A DNA stretch of 64,000 nt, from positions 113,789 through 177,788 of the forward strand of contig NZ_BOOR01000024.1 in assembly GCF_016863335.1 (NCBI RefSeq). Direction: 5' to 3'. Positions 7,232 through 16,740 of the stretch are shown one piece after another. How positions within the stretch are numbered: the first letter of the stretch is position 1; every line of letters starts with the position of its first letter. The position numbers and the translations under genes were made by a program. This DNA is from Planotetraspora thailandica. Lineage in GTDB: Bacteria > Actinomycetota > Actinomycetes > Streptosporangiales > Streptosporangiaceae. The notes below the pieces were generated by a model. The model had not been told where the DNA came from. It worked only from the letters and a program-made list of their open reading frames with translations, and did no database searches.

Positions 7232-8518
7232 CTATGGGATGAGCGGTCCGATCCGCACGCCCCGGGCCTCCAGACGGGCCAGGTGAGGGCGCAGCCGCCG
7301 GAGGAAGTCGGGGTAGTCGCCGGCCGAGCCCCAGGCGACCTCGGCGAACGCGCACAGCCGGGGGAACGCCTGGCGTTCCACGTCGGAGGGCGTCGGCATG
7401 TACTCCGTCCACAGCTGGGCCTGGACGCCGAGGATGCGCCCGCGCGCTCGCTCGGGGACGGGCGGCGGGTCGAAGTGGTAGGCCTGCGACAGCGACAACA
7501 CCCGGTCGGGCGCGAACGGACCCTCCTCCAGCACGAGCGGGTAGTCGAAATAGGTTCGCAGGTGGGGGGCGAGCACGACGTCCCTGCCCTCCAGCGTCGC
7601 CAGCGGGCCGCTCTCCTCGTCGAGCCAGGTCATCGTGGTGGCGCCGGGAGGCCCGTCGGCCTTCTCGTACCAGTAGACGAGCTTCCTCCCCCGATCGGCC
7701 AGATACTCGGCCATCCGCGCGGTGATCCACGCCCGGGCCGCGTGCGCGCCCGGCAGGCCCAGCTCGCGGACGCGCTCCTGCGCCCGGGGGGTGCGCTCCC
7801 ACTCCCCCGGCAGGCATTCGTCCCCGCCGACGTGCACGTATTCGTCGGGGAACAGGTCCACGACCTCGTCGAGCACGTCCCGGAAGAAGGCGATCGTGGA
7901 CTCCTCCAGGTTGAGGGTGTGCTCGCTGATCCCCCACGAGTCCCACACCTGAAGGCGCCTGCCCGGGTCGTTGCCCAGGTGCGGGTAGGCGGCCAGGGCG
8001 GCCTGCACGTGGCCCGGCAGCCCGATCTCGGGCACGATCCGGACGAACCGCTCCGCCGCGTAGGACACGATCTCGCGGATGTCGTCGTGGGTGTAGTGGT
8101 CACCGCTGACCTCGGTGAGCCGCGGATGGCGTTTGATCTCCAACCGCCAGCCCTGGTCGTCGGTCAGGTGCAGTTGCAGCACGTTCAGCTTGAGCTCGGC
8201 GATCAGGTCGACCAGCCGCAGCACGAACTCCTTGGGCATGAAATGCCGGGCGACGTCGAGCATGACCCCGCGCCAGCCGAAGCGCGGGCCGTCGCCGATG
8301 GTCCCGTACGGCACGGCCTCGCCGAACTGCGACAACGTCTGCCGGCCGTAGAACTCCCCGGCGGGGCCGCCGGAGGCCAGCTCGATCGCGCCGTCGGAGA
8401 CGCTCAGCCGGTAGTCCTCCGGGCCCAGGCGCGGGTCGCGCGACAGCCGTACGGCGTCATGCGTGTGCGCGGCGAAGCCCCCGAGAACGGCCACTTCCCT
8501 CGGCCGCGGAATGATCAC
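7232..8518 (-). CDS. Beta-N-acetylhexosaminidase, GH20
   Basis: A 428-residue GH20 enzyme that releases N-acetylglucosamine from chitobiose or chito-oligosaccharides by substrate-assisted catalysis. The catalytic Asp-Glu pair is visible in YVHVGGDECLP, with LHLTDDQGWRLEIKRHP and the PEIGLPGHVQAAL barrel strand before it. No signal peptide is seen, so it probably acts inside the cell on imported oligosaccharide. The GTG at 8518 follows GGAGGG. It lies 67 bp downstream of the permease gene, so it is likely the fourth gene of the transport operon. Confidence 0.92.
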   Translation of the reverse strand: MIIPRPREVAVLGGFAAHTHDAVRLSRDPRLGPEDYRLSVSDGAIELASGGPAGEFYGRQTLSQFGEAVPYGTIGDGPRFGWRGVMLDVARHFMPKEFVLRLVDLIAELKLNVLQLHLTDDQGWRLEIKRHPRLTEVSGDHYTHDDIREIVSYAAERFVRIVPEIGLPGHVQAALAAYPHLGNDPGRRLQVWDSWGISEHTLNLEESTIAFFRDVLDEVVDLFPDEYVHVGGDECLPGEWERTPRAQERVRELGLPGAHAARAWITARMAEYLADRGRKLVYWYEKADGPPGATTMTWLDEESGPLATLEGRDVVLAPHLRTYFDYPLVLEEGPFAPDRVLSLSQAYHFDPPPVPERARGRILGVQAQLWTEYMPTPSDVERQAFPRLCAFAEVAWGSAGDYPDFLRRLRPHLARLEARGVRIGPLIP

Positions 8519-8585
8519 GTTGGAAATCCCTCCAGGCAGGATGGACGAACGGCGGTGGGCCGCACGATGACAGGCGAAGCAGGCC

Positions 8586-9410
8586 TCAGCCCTTGACGGC
8601 GCCGGCGATGAATCCCGTGGTCACGCGGCGTTGCAGGGCCAGGAAGATGAGCAGGACGGGCACCATGAACAGGGTCGCGGCGGCCATCGTCGCGCCCCAG
8701 TCGGTGCCGAAGATGTTGCCGAACGACGAGAGCCAGACGGGCAGCGTGCGGTCGTCCTGGTTCTTGATGATCAGCGCGTTGGCGAAGGCGAACTCGTTCC
8801 AGGCGGTGATGAAGCCGAACAGCGAGGTCGACATCAGGCCCGGCGCCAGCAGCGGGAGCACGACGCGGCGGAAGGCCACAGCTCTGCTCGCGCCGTCCAT
8901 CTGGGCGGCCTCCTCCAGCTCGGCCGGGATCGCCGCGATAAAGCCCCGCAGGGTGACGATGGTGAACGGCAGCGTGACGATGAAATAGATCAGGGTGAGC
9001 ATCGACAGCTTGTCGAGCATGCCGGTGTCGCGGGCGATGATGAACATCGGGATCAGCAGCGCCTCCCACGGCGCCATCTGCGCGATGAAGACCATCAGGA
9101 TGAACGCCTTCCTGCCGCGCCAGCGCATGCGCGCCACGGCGAAGGCGGCGAGCATTGCCACGGCGAGGGCGAGCAGCACGGCGCCGGCTGACACGAGCAG
9201 GCTGTTGCGCCAGAACAGGCCGAAGCCGTCGGCCCCCACCGCGGTCCGGAAATGCTCGAGCGTGGGATGCAGCGGGATGAACTGCGGGGTGTCGGCCTGG
9301 ATGTCCCTGGTCGGCTTGAACGCGGTCACCACCATCCAGTAGACGGGGAAGACCGACACGACCAGCACGGCGAGGGCCGCGAGGTTCAGGGGAAGCCGGC
9401 GGAGCCTCAC
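8586..9410 (-). CDS. Carbohydrate ABC transporter permease (MalG/DasC-like)
   Basis: A 274-residue inner-membrane permease with six predicted helices and the EAA loop (EEAAQMDGASRAVAFRRVVLPLLAPG) that contacts the shared ATPase. The GTG start overlaps the TGA of the preceding permease (GTGA), so both are translated together. No ATPase gene is encoded here; actinomycete sugar importers commonly share one MsiK-type ATPase encoded elsewhere. Substrate is probably chitobiose or another amino sugar, inferred from neighbouring GH20 and the DasR-like regulator. Confidence 0.9.
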   Translation of the reverse strand: MRLRRLPLNLAALAVLVVSVFPVYWMVVTAFKPTRDIQADTPQFIPLHPTLEHFRTAVGADGFGLFWRNSLLVSAGAVLLALAVAMLAAFAVARMRWRGRKAFILMVFIAQMAPWEALLIPMFIIARDTGMLDKLSMLTLIYFIVTLPFTIVTLRGFIAAIPAELEEAAQMDGASRAVAFRRVVLPLLAPGLMSTSLFGFITAWNEFAFANALIIKNQDDRTLPVWLSSFGNIFGTDWGATMAAATLFMVPVLLIFLALQRRVTTGFIAGAVKG

Positions 9411-10396
9411 AGCTCTTCTCCTTCGCGGGAGTACATGCGCCGCAGGTGCACGACGAGGACGGCGAGCAGGATGAGCACGGTGAGCGTCGAGATCGCCGAG
9501 CCGAGGTCGTACCTGTGGAGCGACTGGGCGACCTGGAACGCGTAGACCGGCAACGTGGTGGTGGCGTCGTCCGGGCCGCCCTGGCTGATCGCCCAGATCT
9601 GGGCGAAGCACTTGAACACCCAGATCACCTGCAGCGAGGTGATCAGCCCGAACAAGGACCGCAGCATCGGGAAGGTGACGCCGCGGAAGACCTGCCAGGA
9701 GCCCGCGCCGTCGATCCTGGCCGACTCGTACAGCTCGGCCGGGATGGTGGTGAGCCCGGCGTACAACGTGAGGGCCGCGAACGGCACCGACTGCCACACC
9801 ACGAGCAGCACGAGGATGGCGAAGGTGGAATCACCGTCGGCGAACCAGCTGTACCCGTCGAAGGAGTCGAATCCGGCGGTGACGAGCAGCCAGTTGACGA
9901 CGCCGAGCCGCGACTGGAACAGCCATTGGAAGATCGTGGTGGCGGCCAGCACGGGGGTGGCCCAGGTCAGCACGAGGGCGCTCATCACCGCCAGCCGCAT
10001 GCGCCGGCCGAGACGGGCGATCATCAGCGCCGTCAGCGTGGAGATCACCATGATGAGGACGACGTTGACCGCGGTCCACGCCAGCGTGCGCCGCACCACC
10101 GTCCAGAACTCCGGGCTGCCGAGCACGTCCTGGTAGTTCTCCAGGCCGACGAAGGCCGCTCCGCCACGGATCAGCTCACCGGTCCTGAAGTGCTGGAAGG
10201 AGATCACCACGTTGCGCAGCAGCGGATACAACAGCAGGTACGCGGTGCCCACCACGGTGGGCAGCACCAGTAGGTACGGCCAGGCGGCGGCGGCCCGGCT
10301 CACCTTCGCCGCCCTGCGCCGCCCGCCCGGGCCGGGCCGGGTGGGCGTGTGAGGACCCGCCGGCGGCCGGTAGGTCTCAGGGGCCTCGGAGATCAC
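9407..10396 (-). CDS. Carbohydrate ABC transporter permease (MalF/DasB-like)
   Basis: A 329-residue permease. A basic proline-rich N-terminus is followed by six helices; the EAA loop reads YESARIDGAGSWQVFRGVTFPMLRSL. The GTG at 10396 is preferred because GAGAGGA lies upstream; a longer frame to 10498 would add an unlikely Arg/Pro-rich tail. It sits between the binding-protein gene and the second permease, with the usual order binding protein, MalF-type, MalG-type. Confidence 0.88.
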   Translation of the reverse strand: MISEAPETYRPPAGPHTPTRPGPGGRRRAAKVSRAAAAWPYLLVLPTVVGTAYLLLYPLLRNVVISFQHFRTGELIRGGAAFVGLENYQDVLGSPEFWTVVRRTLAWTAVNVVLIMVISTLTALMIARLGRRMRLAVMSALVLTWATPVLAATTIFQWLFQSRLGVVNWLLVTAGFDSFDGYSWFADGDSTFAILVLLVVWQSVPFAALTLYAGLTTIPAELYESARIDGAGSWQVFRGVTFPMLRSLFGLITSLQVIWVFKCFAQIWAISQGGPDDATTTLPVYAFQVAQSLHRYDLGSAISTLTVLILLAVLVVHLRRMYSREGEEL

Positions 10397-10518
10397 GCGA
10401 TTCCTCTCGTCGTGCCGTGGCGGGGCCCGTCCGTTCCGCCCCCGGAAGGGAGAGAGGGGGAGCGGAACGGACAGGCGGCTCGTGGAAGCTCGGACCACTC
10501 AGGACGGCTTAGGACGGC

Positions 10519-11790
10519 TCAGGACTTCGTGTTGAGGATCTCGCCGATGACCTGGGACGCCTTGGCGGCCTCGGCTGCGGCGTCGCCGCCGGTCAGCGCG
10601 GCCGTCATGTACTCCTTGATGACGTTCTTGGCCTCGACCGCCGCCCAGTTGGGCGAGTTCGGCGTGGCGTGGCCGTTCGCGGCGCCCACGGCCATCGCGG
10701 CCGCGCCCTCGCTGCCGCTGAGCACGCCCGCGAGCGAGACGCGGTTGGGCACGTACGACATCTCCTTGGCCATGTCGGTCTGGAACTTCTCGCCGGCGAG
10801 GGCCTTGACCACCTCGTAGGCGGCGTCCTGGTTCTTGGACGCTTCGGGGATGATCAGGTCGGAGCCTCCGGTGAAGACCGCGCCGGGCTTGTCGGCCGTC
10901 TTGCCGGGGATCGGGAAGAAGCCGAGCTTGCCCTTGAGCTCGGGGTTGGCCTTCTCGATGGCGACCGCGCCGCCGGGCGCGGAGATGAGCTGGGCGACGT
11001 CGCCCTTGGCGAAGACGTCGGCCTGCGGCGGGTTGGCCTCGTCGGAGTCGCGCGGGCCGTCGCCGAGCGCCTGCAGCTTCTTGTAGAAGTCCATGCCGGC
11101 GAGGGCCTGCGGCGTGTCGAGGGCGCCCTTCCAGGTCGTGCCCTCCTGCACGGCGAGGTCGCCTCCTTCGTCCCAGATGAACCCGGCGAGGGTGTACCAG
11201 TTCTGGCCGGGGAGGTAGATGCCCTGGGCACCGCCCTTGTTCAGCTTGGTGGTGATGTCGATCCACTCGTCGCGGGTCTTCGGCGGAGCGGTGACGCCGG
11301 CCTTGGCGAACAGGTCCTTGTTGTAGATGACGACGCGGTTGGCGGCGTACCACGGGATGCCGTACTGCCTGCCGTCGATCTTGCCGGGCTCGGCCAGGCC
11401 GGGCAGCCAGTCGGTCCCGTTGAGCTCGGCGGCCTTGTCGGTGAGGTCCTTCACGCCGCCGCTCGCCGCGTATTCGGCGACCTGGGTGTTGCCCACCTCG
11501 ATGACGTCGGGGGCGTCGTTGCTGGCCAGTGCGCTGGTGACCTTCTGGCCGATGCCGTCCCACTCCTGGATCTGGATGTCGAGGGTGACGCCGGAGTGCG
11601 CGGCCTGGTAGTCGGCGGCGAAGCTCTTCAGGAGCGAGTCGGAGACGCTGTCCCGCATGACCCATACGGTCAGCGTCGTGGGGGCGGCGGCGCTTCCCGC
11701 CGGGCCCGGCGACTCGGTGGAGGAACTGCACGCGGTCAGCACGGCTGTGATCGTCAGCACGGCCGCCGCGGCGAGAAAGCGGGACCTCAT
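10519..11790 (-). CDS. Sugar-binding lipoprotein of ABC importer (DasA-like)
   Basis: A 423-residue extracellular solute-binding protein of the family 1 (MalE-like) type. Lipoprotein signal MRSRFLAAAAVLTITAVLTAC with the lipobox Cys at residue 21, then a Ser/Pro-rich tether and the two-lobed fold (LTVWVMRDS, DVIEVGNTQVAEYA, GIPWYAANRVVIYNKDLF). First gene of the importer operon, with GGGAG before the ATG. Together with GH20 and the divergent DasR-like gene, the probable ligand is (GlcNAc)2 or a related amino sugar; this is inference from context. Confidence 0.9.
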   Translation of the reverse strand: MRSRFLAAAAVLTITAVLTACSSSTESPGPAGSAAAPTTLTVWVMRDSVSDSLLKSFAADYQAAHSGVTLDIQIQEWDGIGQKVTSALASNDAPDVIEVGNTQVAEYAASGGVKDLTDKAAELNGTDWLPGLAEPGKIDGRQYGIPWYAANRVVIYNKDLFAKAGVTAPPKTRDEWIDITTKLNKGGAQGIYLPGQNWYTLAGFIWDEGGDLAVQEGTTWKGALDTPQALAGMDFYKKLQALGDGPRDSDEANPPQADVFAKGDVAQLISAPGGAVAIEKANPELKGKLGFFPIPGKTADKPGAVFTGGSDLIIPEASKNQDAAYEVVKALAGEKFQTDMAKEMSYVPNRVSLAGVLSGSEGAAAMAVGAANGHATPNSPNWAAVEAKNVIKEYMTAALTGGDAAAEAAKASQVIGEILNTKS

Positions 11791-11841
11791 TGCTACTCCC
11801 AGTGGTCAGATATTGGTAAGTAATCTGCCTGCTGCGGATAG

Positions 11842-11857
11842 AGTGGTCTTAACCAGT
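11842..11857. promoter_or_regulatory. DasR-responsive-element-like palindrome
   Basis: AGTGGTCTTAACCAGT lies in the divergent promoter region between the binding-protein and GntR genes. It matches the Streptomyces dre consensus ACTGGTCTAGACCACT, quoted from memory, at 12 of 16 positions, and its TGGT/ACCA half-sites are intact. Confidence 0.65.
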
Positions 11858-11899
11858 TGGCCCGTCAAGACTCGTTATCTGCTATTTACATGAGAGCTA

Positions 11900-11920
11900 C
11901 TGGTAAAGTCCTGGTAAGGT
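11900..11920 (+). promoter_or_regulatory. CTGGTAA direct repeats overlapping the GntR -10 box
   Basis: CTGGTAA occurs at 11900-11906 and 11911-11917, 11 bp apart, with a related TTGGTAA at 11813-11819. The second copy overlaps TAAGGT (11915-11920), a TANNNT -10 box 6 nt before the GTG at 11927, suggesting a leaderless, autoregulated regulator gene. Confidence 0.5.
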
Positions 11921-11926
11921 CGAGGA

Positions 11927-12661
11927 GTGACTCTCAACATGCGAGCCGGACTGAAACGCGACCGGGTGCGCGACTTCCTGCTCGACTTCGTCGCCGACAA
12001 GAAGCCGGGCGAGGCGATCCCGTCCGAGCGCGACCTCTGCAAGGAGCTGGGCGTCTCCCGCCCCACGCTGCGCGCGGCGATCGACGACCTCGTCCGGTCG
12101 GGCGTGCTGGTCAGGGAGCACGGCCGCGGCACCTTCACCGGACCTCAGCGCGTCACGCAGGCGCTGGCCGCGACGCCCACCGGGTCGTTCTACGCGCCGC
12201 CGGCGGAGGGGCACTGGCTGAGCCGGATCCTCGAGTTCGGGTCGGCCCCCGCGGGGCCGCAGCTCGCCAACCGGTTGCAACTCGCTCCGGCGGCGCCGGT
12301 GCTGCGGGTGGTGCGCCTGCGCGTGGTGGACGACGAGCCGATGGCGATCGAGCGGCTCCACCTGCCGCAGGCGCTGGTCGACGGGCTCGTCCCCGACGAC
12401 ATGGAGTCGGGCTCGTTCTACCGCGTGCTGCGTGAGCGGTTCGGGGTGGACGTGCGCAGCGCCGTGCAGACCATCGAGGCGACGGTCACCGACGACACCG
12501 AGGCGGTGCTGCTCGGCGTACCCGAGCACTTCCCCGCCCTCATGGTGGAGCGCACCACCCGCGACGTGAACGGCCGGATCGTGGAGTTCACCCGGTCGAT
12601 CTACCGCGGCGACCGCTACCGGGTGACCTCAGAGCTCCACTTCGACGCCGCCTCGGGATGA
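11927..12661 (+). CDS. GntR/HutC-family regulator, DasR-like
   Basis: A 244-residue one-component regulator: N-terminal winged helix (about residues 10-70, PGEAIPSERDLCKELGVSRPTLRAAIDDLVRSGVL and the wing REHGRGTF) and a C-terminal UTRA ligand-binding domain (LRVVRLRVVDDEPMAIERLHLP). UTRA domains of this branch bind amino-sugar phosphates. It is divergent from the importer operon, with a dre-like palindrome between, so it probably represses that operon. The GTG at 11927 is chosen from the -10 box 6 nt upstream; ATG at 11939 is the alternative. Confidence 0.87.
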   Translation: MTLNMRAGLKRDRVRDFLLDFVADKKPGEAIPSERDLCKELGVSRPTLRAAIDDLVRSGVLVREHGRGTFTGPQRVTQALAATPTGSFYAPPAEGHWLSRILEFGSAPAGPQLANRLQLAPAAPVLRVVRLRVVDDEPMAIERLHLPQALVDGLVPDDMESGSFYRVLRERFGVDVRSAVQTIEATVTDDTEAVLLGVPEHFPALMVERTTRDVNGRIVEFTRSIYRGDRYRVTSELHFDAASG

Positions 12662-12664
12662 GGC

Positions 12665-14062
12665 TCAGGCGGGGCGGAAGGAGTCCCTGGGCCGCGGCGC
12701 CGCATGCTTGATCATGAGGTGCCGGGTGACGGAGTATTCCTGGACCGCCTCCTGGCTCATGTCCTTGCCGAACCCGCTGCCCTTGACGCCGCCGTGCGGG
12801 GCCTCGGACGCGATGGGCAAGTGATCGTTGACCCAGGTCACGCCCACGTCGAGCCGGTGGGAGACGCGCAGTGCGCGCGACACGTCCGCCGACCACACCG
12901 ACGAGGCCAGGCCATACGGCGTGGCGTTGGCCAGCCGCACCGCCTCGTCCTCCCCGTCGAAGGGGATGGCCACGAGCACCGGGCCGAAGACCTCCGACTG
13001 CACGATCTCGCTGTCCTGGTCGGCGTCGGCGATGAGGGTGGGTGTGTAGTAGAAACCGGGCCCGTCGACGGGCTTGCCGCCGCAGACGACCCGCCCAGAC
13101 GAGCGGGTCACGAACCCGTGCACCCGGTCGCGGTGGGCCGCCGAGATGAGCGGGCCGATGTCGGAGCCCGCGGCCCACGGGTCGCCCGGCCGCACCCGCG
13201 AGACGGCTTCGCGCAGCGCCTCGACGGCGTCGCCGTACCGGGACCTGTCGATGTAGACCCGGGTGGCGGCGGTGCAGTCCTGGCCGGTGTTGTAGGTAGC
13301 GCCCATGACGACTCCTGCCGCCATGCCCTCCAGCTCGGCGTCGTCGAACACCAGCGCCGGGGCCTTGCCGCCCAGTTCGAGGTGCACCCGCTTCAGCCCG
13401 TCGACCGCGCCGCGCATGACGGCCCTGCCGGTCGCGCTCGAACCCGTGACGCTGACCATGTCGACCCCGGGGTCGGTCACCAGCGCCTGGCCCACGTCGG
13501 CGCCGCCCGTGACGACCTGGAGCAGGCCGTCCGGCGCCCCGGCTGAGGCGAACAGCTCGGCGAGCCGCAGCGTGGTGCGGGGCGTGGCCGGCGCCGGTTT
13601 GACGACCACGGCGTTGCCCGCCGCGAGCGCCGGGCCGGCCTTCCAGACCGCCATGATGAACGGGAAGTTCCACGGGGAGATCGACCCGACGACACCGACC
13701 GGCCGCCTGACCAGCACCGACGTGTACCCAGAGCTGAGCACGCCCGCGCCCGTGCCTTCCAGCGACCGGGCGGCTCCGGCGAAGAAGCGCAGGTTGTCGA
13801 CGGCGAAGGGCAGCTCGCCGTCGCGGAAGACGGAGGCGGGTTTGCCGGTCTCCTCGACCTCCAGCCGGGTCAGCTCCTCGGCGTCGCCCTCGACCAGGTC
13901 GGCCAGGCGCAGCAGCACGCGGGCGCGCTCCCCGGGCGTCGCCTCCCGCCACTGCTCGAAGGCCTCGCGGGCCGTCTGCACGGTTTCCGCGACGCGCTCG
14001 ACGGGGGTGTCGGGCACGACGTCGACGGCGCTGCCGTCCGCCGGGTTGATGAGCGTGGTCAT
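12665..14062 (-). CDS. Aldehyde dehydrogenase, gamma-aminobutyraldehyde type
   Basis: A 465-residue NAD(P)-dependent aldehyde dehydrogenase of the gamma-aminobutyraldehyde/betaine-aldehyde group, expected to oxidise 4-aminobutanal from putrescine to GABA. Catalytic Glu in LELGGKAP, catalytic Cys in NTGQDCTA, SISPWNFPF and VTGSSATGRAVM cofactor-loop motifs, PHGGVKGSGFGKDMS near the C-terminus. It converges on the GntR gene with a 3-base gap. It would supply GABA to the gabT product at 49-51 kb, though the loci are 35 kb apart. Confidence 0.8.
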   Translation of the reverse strand: MTTLINPADGSAVDVVPDTPVERVAETVQTAREAFEQWREATPGERARVLLRLADLVEGDAEELTRLEVEETGKPASVFRDGELPFAVDNLRFFAGAARSLEGTGAGVLSSGYTSVLVRRPVGVVGSISPWNFPFIMAVWKAGPALAAGNAVVVKPAPATPRTTLRLAELFASAGAPDGLLQVVTGGADVGQALVTDPGVDMVSVTGSSATGRAVMRGAVDGLKRVHLELGGKAPALVFDDAELEGMAAGVVMGATYNTGQDCTAATRVYIDRSRYGDAVEALREAVSRVRPGDPWAAGSDIGPLISAAHRDRVHGFVTRSSGRVVCGGKPVDGPGFYYTPTLIADADQDSEIVQSEVFGPVLVAIPFDGEDEAVRLANATPYGLASSVWSADVSRALRVSHRLDVGVTWVNDHLPIASEAPHGGVKGSGFGKDMSQEAVQEYSVTRHLMIKHAAPRPRDSFRPA

Positions 14063-14139
14063 CTGGGTCGCTCCATCCGAGCACAGTAGCGCGCCGGCGA
14101 ATGGGAAAGAACGGGCCGGGGCGGGCGAGAGGGGATCGT

Positions 14140-14796
14140 CTACGCCCCCGGGCGCAGCAGACCCGACTCGTAGGCGAGCACCACGAGTTGCGCTCGGTCA
14201 CGCAGCCCCCGCTTGGCGAGCAGGTTGGTCACATGGGTCTTGACCGTGCTCTCCGCGAGGAAGAGCTCCGCCCCGATCTGCGTGTTCGAAAGACCCCTGC
14301 CGACGAGGCGCAGCACGTCGAGCTCGCGCGGAGTCAGGCCCTCGAGCAGCACCGGCGTCGTGGATCCCGGGGGCGGGCCGTTGAGGAACTCCTCCAGCAG
14401 ACGCCGGGTGATGGCCGGTGCGAGCAGGGCGTCTCCCGCCGCCACCGTCCGGATCCCCGTGACGAGGTGCTCCCGCGGGACGCTCTTGAGCAGGAAGCCC
14501 GAGGCGCCGGCGCGCATGGCCTGGTAGACGTACTCGTCGAGGTCGAAGGTGGTCAGCATGAGGACACGGACGCCGGCCTGGGTCCTCGTGAGGCGCCGGG
14601 TCGCCTCGACGCCGTCGAGGACGGGCATCCGGATGTCCATCAGCACCACGTCCGGACGCGTACGGCGCACCTCGGCGAGCACCGCGACCCCGTCTGCCGC
14701 CTCGGCGACCACCTCGATGTCCGGTTCACCGGCAAGGATCGCGGTGAGGCCCTGCCGGATCAACATCTCGTCGTCGGCGACCAGGACACGGATCAC
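14140..14796 (-). CDS. NarL/LuxR-type response regulator
   Basis: A 218-residue response regulator. Receiver domain (residues 1-120) with the DDE acidic pocket, phosphoacceptor Asp in DVVLMDIRMP, Thr in MLTTFD and Lys in LLKSVP; C-terminal LuxR-type HTH (LTPRELDVLRLVGRGLSNTQIGAELFLAESTVKTHVTNLLAK). The GTG at 14796 overlaps the histidine-kinase stop (GTGA), so the pair is co-translated. Target genes are not indicated by context. Confidence 0.93.
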   Translation of the reverse strand: MIRVLVADDEMLIRQGLTAILAGEPDIEVVAEAADGVAVLAEVRRTRPDVVLMDIRMPVLDGVEATRRLTRTQAGVRVLMLTTFDLDEYVYQAMRAGASGFLLKSVPREHLVTGIRTVAAGDALLAPAITRRLLEEFLNGPPPGSTTPVLLEGLTPRELDVLRLVGRGLSNTQIGAELFLAESTVKTHVTNLLAKRGLRDRAQLVVLAYESGLLRPGA

Positions 14797-15941
14797 GGCA
14801 CGACCTCGGCGGTCAGCGGCAACCTCGCCCGCACCGCGAAACCGTTCGAGACGTCGAGGCTCAGGCTCCCTCCGCAGAGGGCGACCCGTTCCCACATGCC
14901 GATCAGGCCTCGACCGGCGCCTCCGGCGGCCGGGGGCGACGACCCGTCGGCTGCCGCGCGCACCTCGAGATCGAGCGCGCCCCGGCTGTATCCGAGCGTC
15001 ACGTCCGCCTGGTCGGCGGCCGAATGCTTGAGGGTGTTCGTCAGCGCCTCCTGAATCACGCGGTAGGCGCACAGGGAGACGCCCTGCGCGAGCGGACGCG
15101 CCTCACCTTCGACTCTCAGGCGTACGGCGAGCCCCGCGGCGTCGATGCGGTCCAGCAGTGCGTCGAGGTCGGACAGTCCCGGCTGGGGGGACAGCGGTTC
15201 GATCGCGACCGGCTCCTCGTCCTCGCGCAGGACCCGTAACAGCCGGGCGAGCTCCACGAGTGCGGACCGCGACGCCTCGGCGATCGCCGTGAACGCGCCG
15301 TCGGCGGTCGCCGGGCCCCCGTCCAGCACCCGCTTGCCCGCCTCGGCCTGCACGGCGATGACGCTCACCGAGTGCGCCACGAGGTCGTGCACCTCGCGGG
15401 CGATGCGCCGGCGCTCCGCGGCCACCGCTCCGCGTGCCTGCCGCTCCAGGTCCTCGGCCCGGGCCTCGAGTGACTGCGTGGCGAGGCGCCGCCGCCGGTA
15501 TGCGGCGCCCACGGCGGCAGGCAGGACGACGAAGAGAACCATCCCCGTCCCCACGCCACTTGCGTCGGTCTCCGACGTGTCGGTCAGGATCGAGACGGTG
15601 AGCGCGGCGGCGTTCGCGGCGGTCGCACCGGCCATGGCGAGAGTCGGCAGGTAGGCCGCGGCGCTGAAGACCGACACGATCACGGCGAGCAGCACGGCCA
15701 CCTCGTCGGGCGGCTCGGCGCCCAGTGACGTGGCCACCACCGTGGCCGCGACCGCGAGCGCCACCGCGAGCGGATGGCGGCGCCGTACCGCCAGCGCCAG
15801 GGTCGACACGAGCACCGCGAACAGATGCTGCTGCGCCGTGTCCGGAGCGAGCCCCAAGCCCGGGAGTTCCAGAAGTCCCACGAGGAGCAGGCCGATCGCC
15901 GGGCCGAGATCGATGACCAGGTTCCACCAGACTCGCCGCAC
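14793..15941 (-). CDS. Sensor histidine kinase, HisKA_3 family
   Basis: A 382-residue membrane sensor kinase: five or so N-terminal transmembrane helices (to about residue 150), a dimerisation and phosphoacceptor helix with RRRIAREVHDLVAHSVSVI (the His follows Glu-Val), and a C-terminal ATPase domain with QEALTNTLKHSA (N box) and GRGLIGMWERVALCGG. The GTG at 15941 is supported by a TANNNT -10 box (15953-15948 on the minus strand) 6 nt upstream; ATG at 16004 would add a proline/arginine-rich tail. Partner of the overlapping response regulator. Confidence 0.88.
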   Translation of the reverse strand: MRRVWWNLVIDLGPAIGLLLVGLLELPGLGLAPDTAQQHLFAVLVSTLALAVRRRHPLAVALAVAATVVATSLGAEPPDEVAVLLAVIVSVFSAAAYLPTLAMAGATAANAAALTVSILTDTSETDASGVGTGMVLFVVLPAAVGAAYRRRRLATQSLEARAEDLERQARGAVAAERRRIAREVHDLVAHSVSVIAVQAEAGKRVLDGGPATADGAFTAIAEASRSALVELARLLRVLREDEEPVAIEPLSPQPGLSDLDALLDRIDAAGLAVRLRVEGEARPLAQGVSLCAYRVIQEALTNTLKHSAADQADVTLGYSRGALDLEVRAAADGSSPPAAGGAGRGLIGMWERVALCGGSLSLDVSNGFAVRARLPLTAEVVP

Positions 15942-16098
15942 CCGGGAAGCGTAGAGCAGCTGTGGGAGACCCGGCCTCCCCCTGTGGTACCGGTCGGGCT
16001 CCATCCCTGGACGGGCATGGCCCCCTCCACGGGCGGGTGTCGCGGGCCGCGGCCGCTGGGAGGGTCGAGGCCGTTGAGAACCGGCCTTTGGAGGACAC

Positions 16099-16731
16099 AT
16101 GCCCCGACTCCCTCAGATCGCTCTCGTCGCCGCGCCGACGCTCGCCCTGATCTCCGAGCTCATCGAGCCCCGGGACGAGCCCGCCACCGCCGCGGCCGAG
16201 CTGGAACTGATCGCCGCCAACTCCACGGCCTACCTGCTCGCCGATCTCCTCGCCTTCGCCGCCTTCGCGCTGTTCGCCGTGGGCGTCATCGGACTCGTCG
16301 GCACGGTGCGCGAGCGTGGCCGGCTCGCGGCCCGGATAGGCGGCACCATGACCGTCATCGGAGCGCTGGCGATGGTCTCGCACTCCATGGTGCTGCTGGC
16401 CACCCGTGACATCGCCCTCATCGGCGACTCGGCGGCCATGGCGCCCGCCAACGAGGCCATGTCGGAAGGCCTCGCGGCCGCGCTGCAACTGTTCATGCTG
16501 TTGCTCGGTTTCGACCTCGGCCTCACCGTGCTGACCATCGCGCTGTGGCGGGCCCGGCTGCTCCCCGCATGGCTCGCACCCGCGGGGCTCCTGGCTCTGG
16601 TCGCCGACTTCTCCCCGACCTCGTACAACGCCGTCCTCATGTACGGCGTGCTGCTCGTCGTTTTCGGCATGCTGGCGTGGCGGTCACGCCGGGAAACCGC
16701 CGTGACCCCCATGGCCGAGACGTTCGCCTGA
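16099..16731 (+). CDS. Unrecognised integral membrane protein
   Basis: A 210-residue protein with about six hydrophobic segments, including FAAFALFAVGVIGLVGTV, IGGTMTVIGALAMVSHSMVLLA, ALQLFMLLLGFDLGLTVLTIALW and YNAVLMYGVLLVVFGMLAW. The spacing recalls DUF4386-like membrane proteins, but I cannot assign a family. GGAGG lies before the ATG. It is divergent from the two-component pair and may be one of its targets. A large hairpin follows. Confidence 0.7.
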   Translation: MPRLPQIALVAAPTLALISELIEPRDEPATAAAELELIAANSTAYLLADLLAFAAFALFAVGVIGLVGTVRERGRLAARIGGTMTVIGALAMVSHSMVLLATRDIALIGDSAAMAPANEAMSEGLAAALQLFMLLLGFDLGLTVLTIALWRARLLPAWLAPAGLLALVADFSPTSYNAVLMYGVLLVVFGMLAWRSRRETAVTPMAETFA

Positions 16732-16740
16732 CGGCGATCG